A stretch of 45,413 bases of DNA, taken from positions 1 to 45,413 of the IMG/VR virus record IMGVR_UViG_3300010885_008157, one strand, 5' to 3'. This DNA comes from a virus. Of the stretch, positions 43,501-45,413 are shown piece by piece; positions within the stretch are counted from its first letter, which is position 1; every line of letters starts with the position of its first letter. The notes under the pieces were generated by a model that was not told where the DNA came from, did not search any database, and worked only from the letters and a program-made list of their open reading frames with translations. The position numbers were made by a program, and so were the translations under genes.

Positions 43501-45380
43501 TGGCTGAGTACGAAAAACTCCCAGAAGGGTATAACCTTGACACCCGCATTGGCGAGGCTCGGTCAGCCGCAAACGCTGCGAATGCCGCTGAGTTTGAGAA
43601 GCTTCCACAGGGCTATCGCCTGCCGGGAACGCCAGAATCTCCGCGTGAGAAAGACTGGGGTAGCGCCAGCTGGCCGGAGGTTGCTGAGTCTGGGTTGAAG
43701 AACGCCCCGCAGAGCGCCATCAATGCCATCACCGCCATACCTAACGCGATCTACAATTGGCGGGAAACTGGTGAGGGGCTTAAGCAAGTTGGCACCGGCA
43801 TCGTATCAAAGGTGCGCGGCTCTACACCAGGGCAGGACCCTGAGCAAAAAGCCAAGGATGAGGCTGCGGTAAATGCTATTATTGCGCCTTATACATCATG
43901 GGCTGGATTCAAAAAGTCTCTTGCGACCGACCCATTTGAGGTGCTGTCCACTGCCGCGCTCCCACTGTCGGGTGGCGCGTCCGTTCTCAGCAAAACGGGT
44001 ACAGCACTGAAGGGCGCTGGTGCGGCAGGAAAGGTTGCTGGTACCGTTCTTGACTGGGCCGGTAAGGCTGTGGCTGCGCCGACCTACTTTATGGACCCGT
44101 TAAAGGGGGTCATGAAGGGCGCGAGCCTTGCAACGGAGAACATCGTAAAGCCGATTGCAGAAAAGACAGTCAGCTACGCCTCTGACCTGTCCCCGACCGC
44201 GATGTCAAAATCTTATGAAGCTGGACGCTCTGCTGATCCAAAAATCAAAAGTGCGTTCAACGACTATGCTAAAGGAAACGGTGATCCGGTTGCGTTCTCC
44301 CGTTCAGTGCAGGACGCAATTGATAAGATCAGGTCCGCCAAGATTGAAGAGTGGAAGACCGATAAGAACAAGCTTGCCCAGCTAAACGCCGATGTTGATT
44401 TTTCTCCGATATATGCAGCTATTAATGAAGAGCGTAGGCGTATTGGACCATCGGTTGGTGGTGTCGGGCCATCTGTTGGCAAGGCGCACGAAGTGTTGGA
44501 TTTGGTTGAAGATCAGCTTAGGTTTCGTGAATCACTTCCGCCTGGCGACCCCCTCCGCACCGTTGCGGGCGTCGATCAGCTTAAGCAGTCCCTCTATAAG
44601 GACTCAAAAGCTGCTTCTGGGGCGGCTGCCGATGCCTACAATCGCGCATGGGCAGGGACACGCCAGTCCTTGTTTGATGCCGCTCCCGACTACATCAAGT
44701 CGATGGATGATTATCAAGCCATCAATGAGAACCTCGACAACATCCGCAAGACACTTGGCGCGGGCAGAAATGTCGCCGCTAACGCGGAAATGGCAAAGTT
44801 TATTCGTCAGCAAGACTCCGCATCTGGCAACCAGCTTATCAGCCAGCTTGGGGAGATCGACCCGACTATCCCGTACAAGGTGGCCGGTGCAACTTTCCAT
44901 GAATCCCTAGGCAAATCGTCGAACTGGGACAGGGCACTTACGCTGTCGCAACTGGCCGCTGCGGGCGCGGCGTTCTATCATGGACAGCCACATTTGGCGC
45001 TTGGCGCTTTGGGCAGCGCTCTTGGCACGGCGGCTGTTAATTCGCCAACAGCTGTTCGGGCTGCAACCTATGGCTCCGGTGAGCTCGCCGGGTCAAAGTT
45101 GGGTGCAGCTGGTCGCGGCGCTGGAACGGCATATGAAGCTGGCCGTAAAATTGGCACCGGACCCCTGTTGAGCTTAGAGGGGCAACGTGAAGATGTTCGT
45201 GAGGGGCGCACAGCCCGAGCCAGTGGCGGTCGCACCATTGGCCACGACGAAATCTCTGATAGACTTGTCCGTATGGCTGATCAGGTTCGGAAGCAAGTCA
45301 GCACCCACACCGAGAAGCTTCTCGATACGCCCGATGATCATATCGCCAAGGCTTTGGAAATCGCCAACCGCGACATTTGA
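43500..45380 (+). CDS. Large internal/ejection protein, 626 aa
   Basis: It starts MAEYEKLPEGYNLDTRIGEA at the base of the previous stop (TAATGG). It has duplicated YEKLPEGY/FEKLPQGY motifs and is followed by Ala/Gly-rich helices with membrane-like patches (ALPLSGGASVLSKTGTALKG, AAGAAFYHGQPHLALGALGS). The C-terminus carries ASGGRTIGHDEISDRLVRMA and LLDTPDDHIAKALEIANRDI, an ending shared by many phage internal proteins. It probably enters the cell with DNA. Confidence 0.65.
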   Translation: MAEYEKLPEGYNLDTRIGEARSAANAANAAEFEKLPQGYRLPGTPESPREKDWGSASWPEVAESGLKNAPQSAINAITAIPNAIYNWRETGEGLKQVGTGIVSKVRGSTPGQDPEQKAKDEAAVNAIIAPYTSWAGFKKSLATDPFEVLSTAALPLSGGASVLSKTGTALKGAGAAGKVAGTVLDWAGKAVAAPTYFMDPLKGVMKGASLATENIVKPIAEKTVSYASDLSPTAMSKSYEAGRSADPKIKSAFNDYAKGNGDPVAFSRSVQDAIDKIRSAKIEEWKTDKNKLAQLNADVDFSPIYAAINEERRRIGPSVGGVGPSVGKAHEVLDLVEDQLRFRESLPPGDPLRTVAGVDQLKQSLYKDSKAASGAAADAYNRAWAGTRQSLFDAAPDYIKSMDDYQAINENLDNIRKTLGAGRNVAANAEMAKFIRQQDSASGNQLISQLGEIDPTIPYKVAGATFHESLGKSSNWDRALTLSQLAAAGAAFYHGQPHLALGALGSALGTAAVNSPTAVRAATYGSGELAGSKLGAAGRGAGTAYEAGRKIGTGPLLSLEGQREDVREGRTARASGGRTIGHDEISDRLVRMADQVRKQVSTHTEKLLDTPDDHIAKALEIANRDI

Positions 45381-45390
45381 GGACTGACAC

Positions 45391-45413
45391 ATGACCACCA
45401 ATAAGGGCTTAAA
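45391..45413 (+). CDS. Start of a further gene, cut by the window end
   Basis: An ATG at 45391 begins MTTNKGLK and continues beyond the window. GAGGACTG lies about 7 nt upstream. Nothing can be said about the product. Confidence 0.5.

Overview
This window is part of the genome of a tailed double-stranded DNA phage, most likely short-tailed (podovirus-like) and infecting a Gram-negative host. It holds small and large terminase subunits, a P22-type portal, a scaffold candidate, a gpT-like major capsid protein, adaptor and nozzle proteins, fibre-like proteins, a GH24 lysozyme, an overlapping i-spanin/o-spanin pair and very large ejection-type proteins. No tape measure, sheath or baseplate gene is seen. 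The spanin pair requires an outer membrane. A perfect parS site and the dense GANTC sites would fit an alphaproteobacterial host, but that is inference. No integrase, repressor, ParA/ParB or polymerase gene lies in the window.

Layout. (1) Positions 1-5.67 kb: two small leftward genes, then a rightward block (Cys-rich protein of unknown function, an M20/M28-type metallopeptidase, a small protein, the small terminase subunit). Non-coding DNA flanks this block on both sides. It carries many copies of an 11-bp dyad, CYCA-N3-TGRG, in regularly phased arrays, plus a consensus DnaA box, AT-rich direct repeats and an exact 16-bp parS palindrome. I read it as a candidate replication/partition/regulatory locus. 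(2) 5.67-10.8 kb: a compact leftward operon of about 15 small genes linked by 4-nt and 8-nt stop/start overlaps. It includes a calcineurin-like phosphoesterase, an HNH-AP2 homing endonuclease, a DnaA domain IV-like protein, DUF551-like proteins and tiny membrane proteins. It ends at two related hairpins. (3) 10.8-13.5 kb: a HicA-like small gene, the large terminase interrupted by a 127-residue mini-intein, and tRNA-Pro(UGG) and tRNA-Gln(UUG). (4) 13.5-26.8 kb: head genes (portal, polyvalent-type protein, KKGG-rich protein, GroES-like co-chaperonin, scaffold, decoration protein, capsid) with an HNH endonuclease cassette behind the capsid gene. Between the scaffold block and the capsid block lies about 740 bp of non-coding DNA with a large, highly structured RNA candidate that resembles HEARO/omega RNA. 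(5) 26.8-45.4 kb: neck, fibre, lysis and ejection genes, a GIY-YIG endonuclease, and a 1269-residue protein joining two S74-type chaperone domains to a SleB-type hydrolase.

How it fits together: the terminases and portal package DNA, and the GroES-like protein may help fold capsid subunits. Lysozyme plus spanins lyse a Gram-negative envelope, and the 36-45 kb proteins build the tail and deliver DNA. Four selfish elements (one intein, two HNH genes, one GIY-YIG gene) sit in or beside essential genes. The most unusual content is the parS/DnaA-box/iteron locus and the ornate RNA upstream of the capsid genes.
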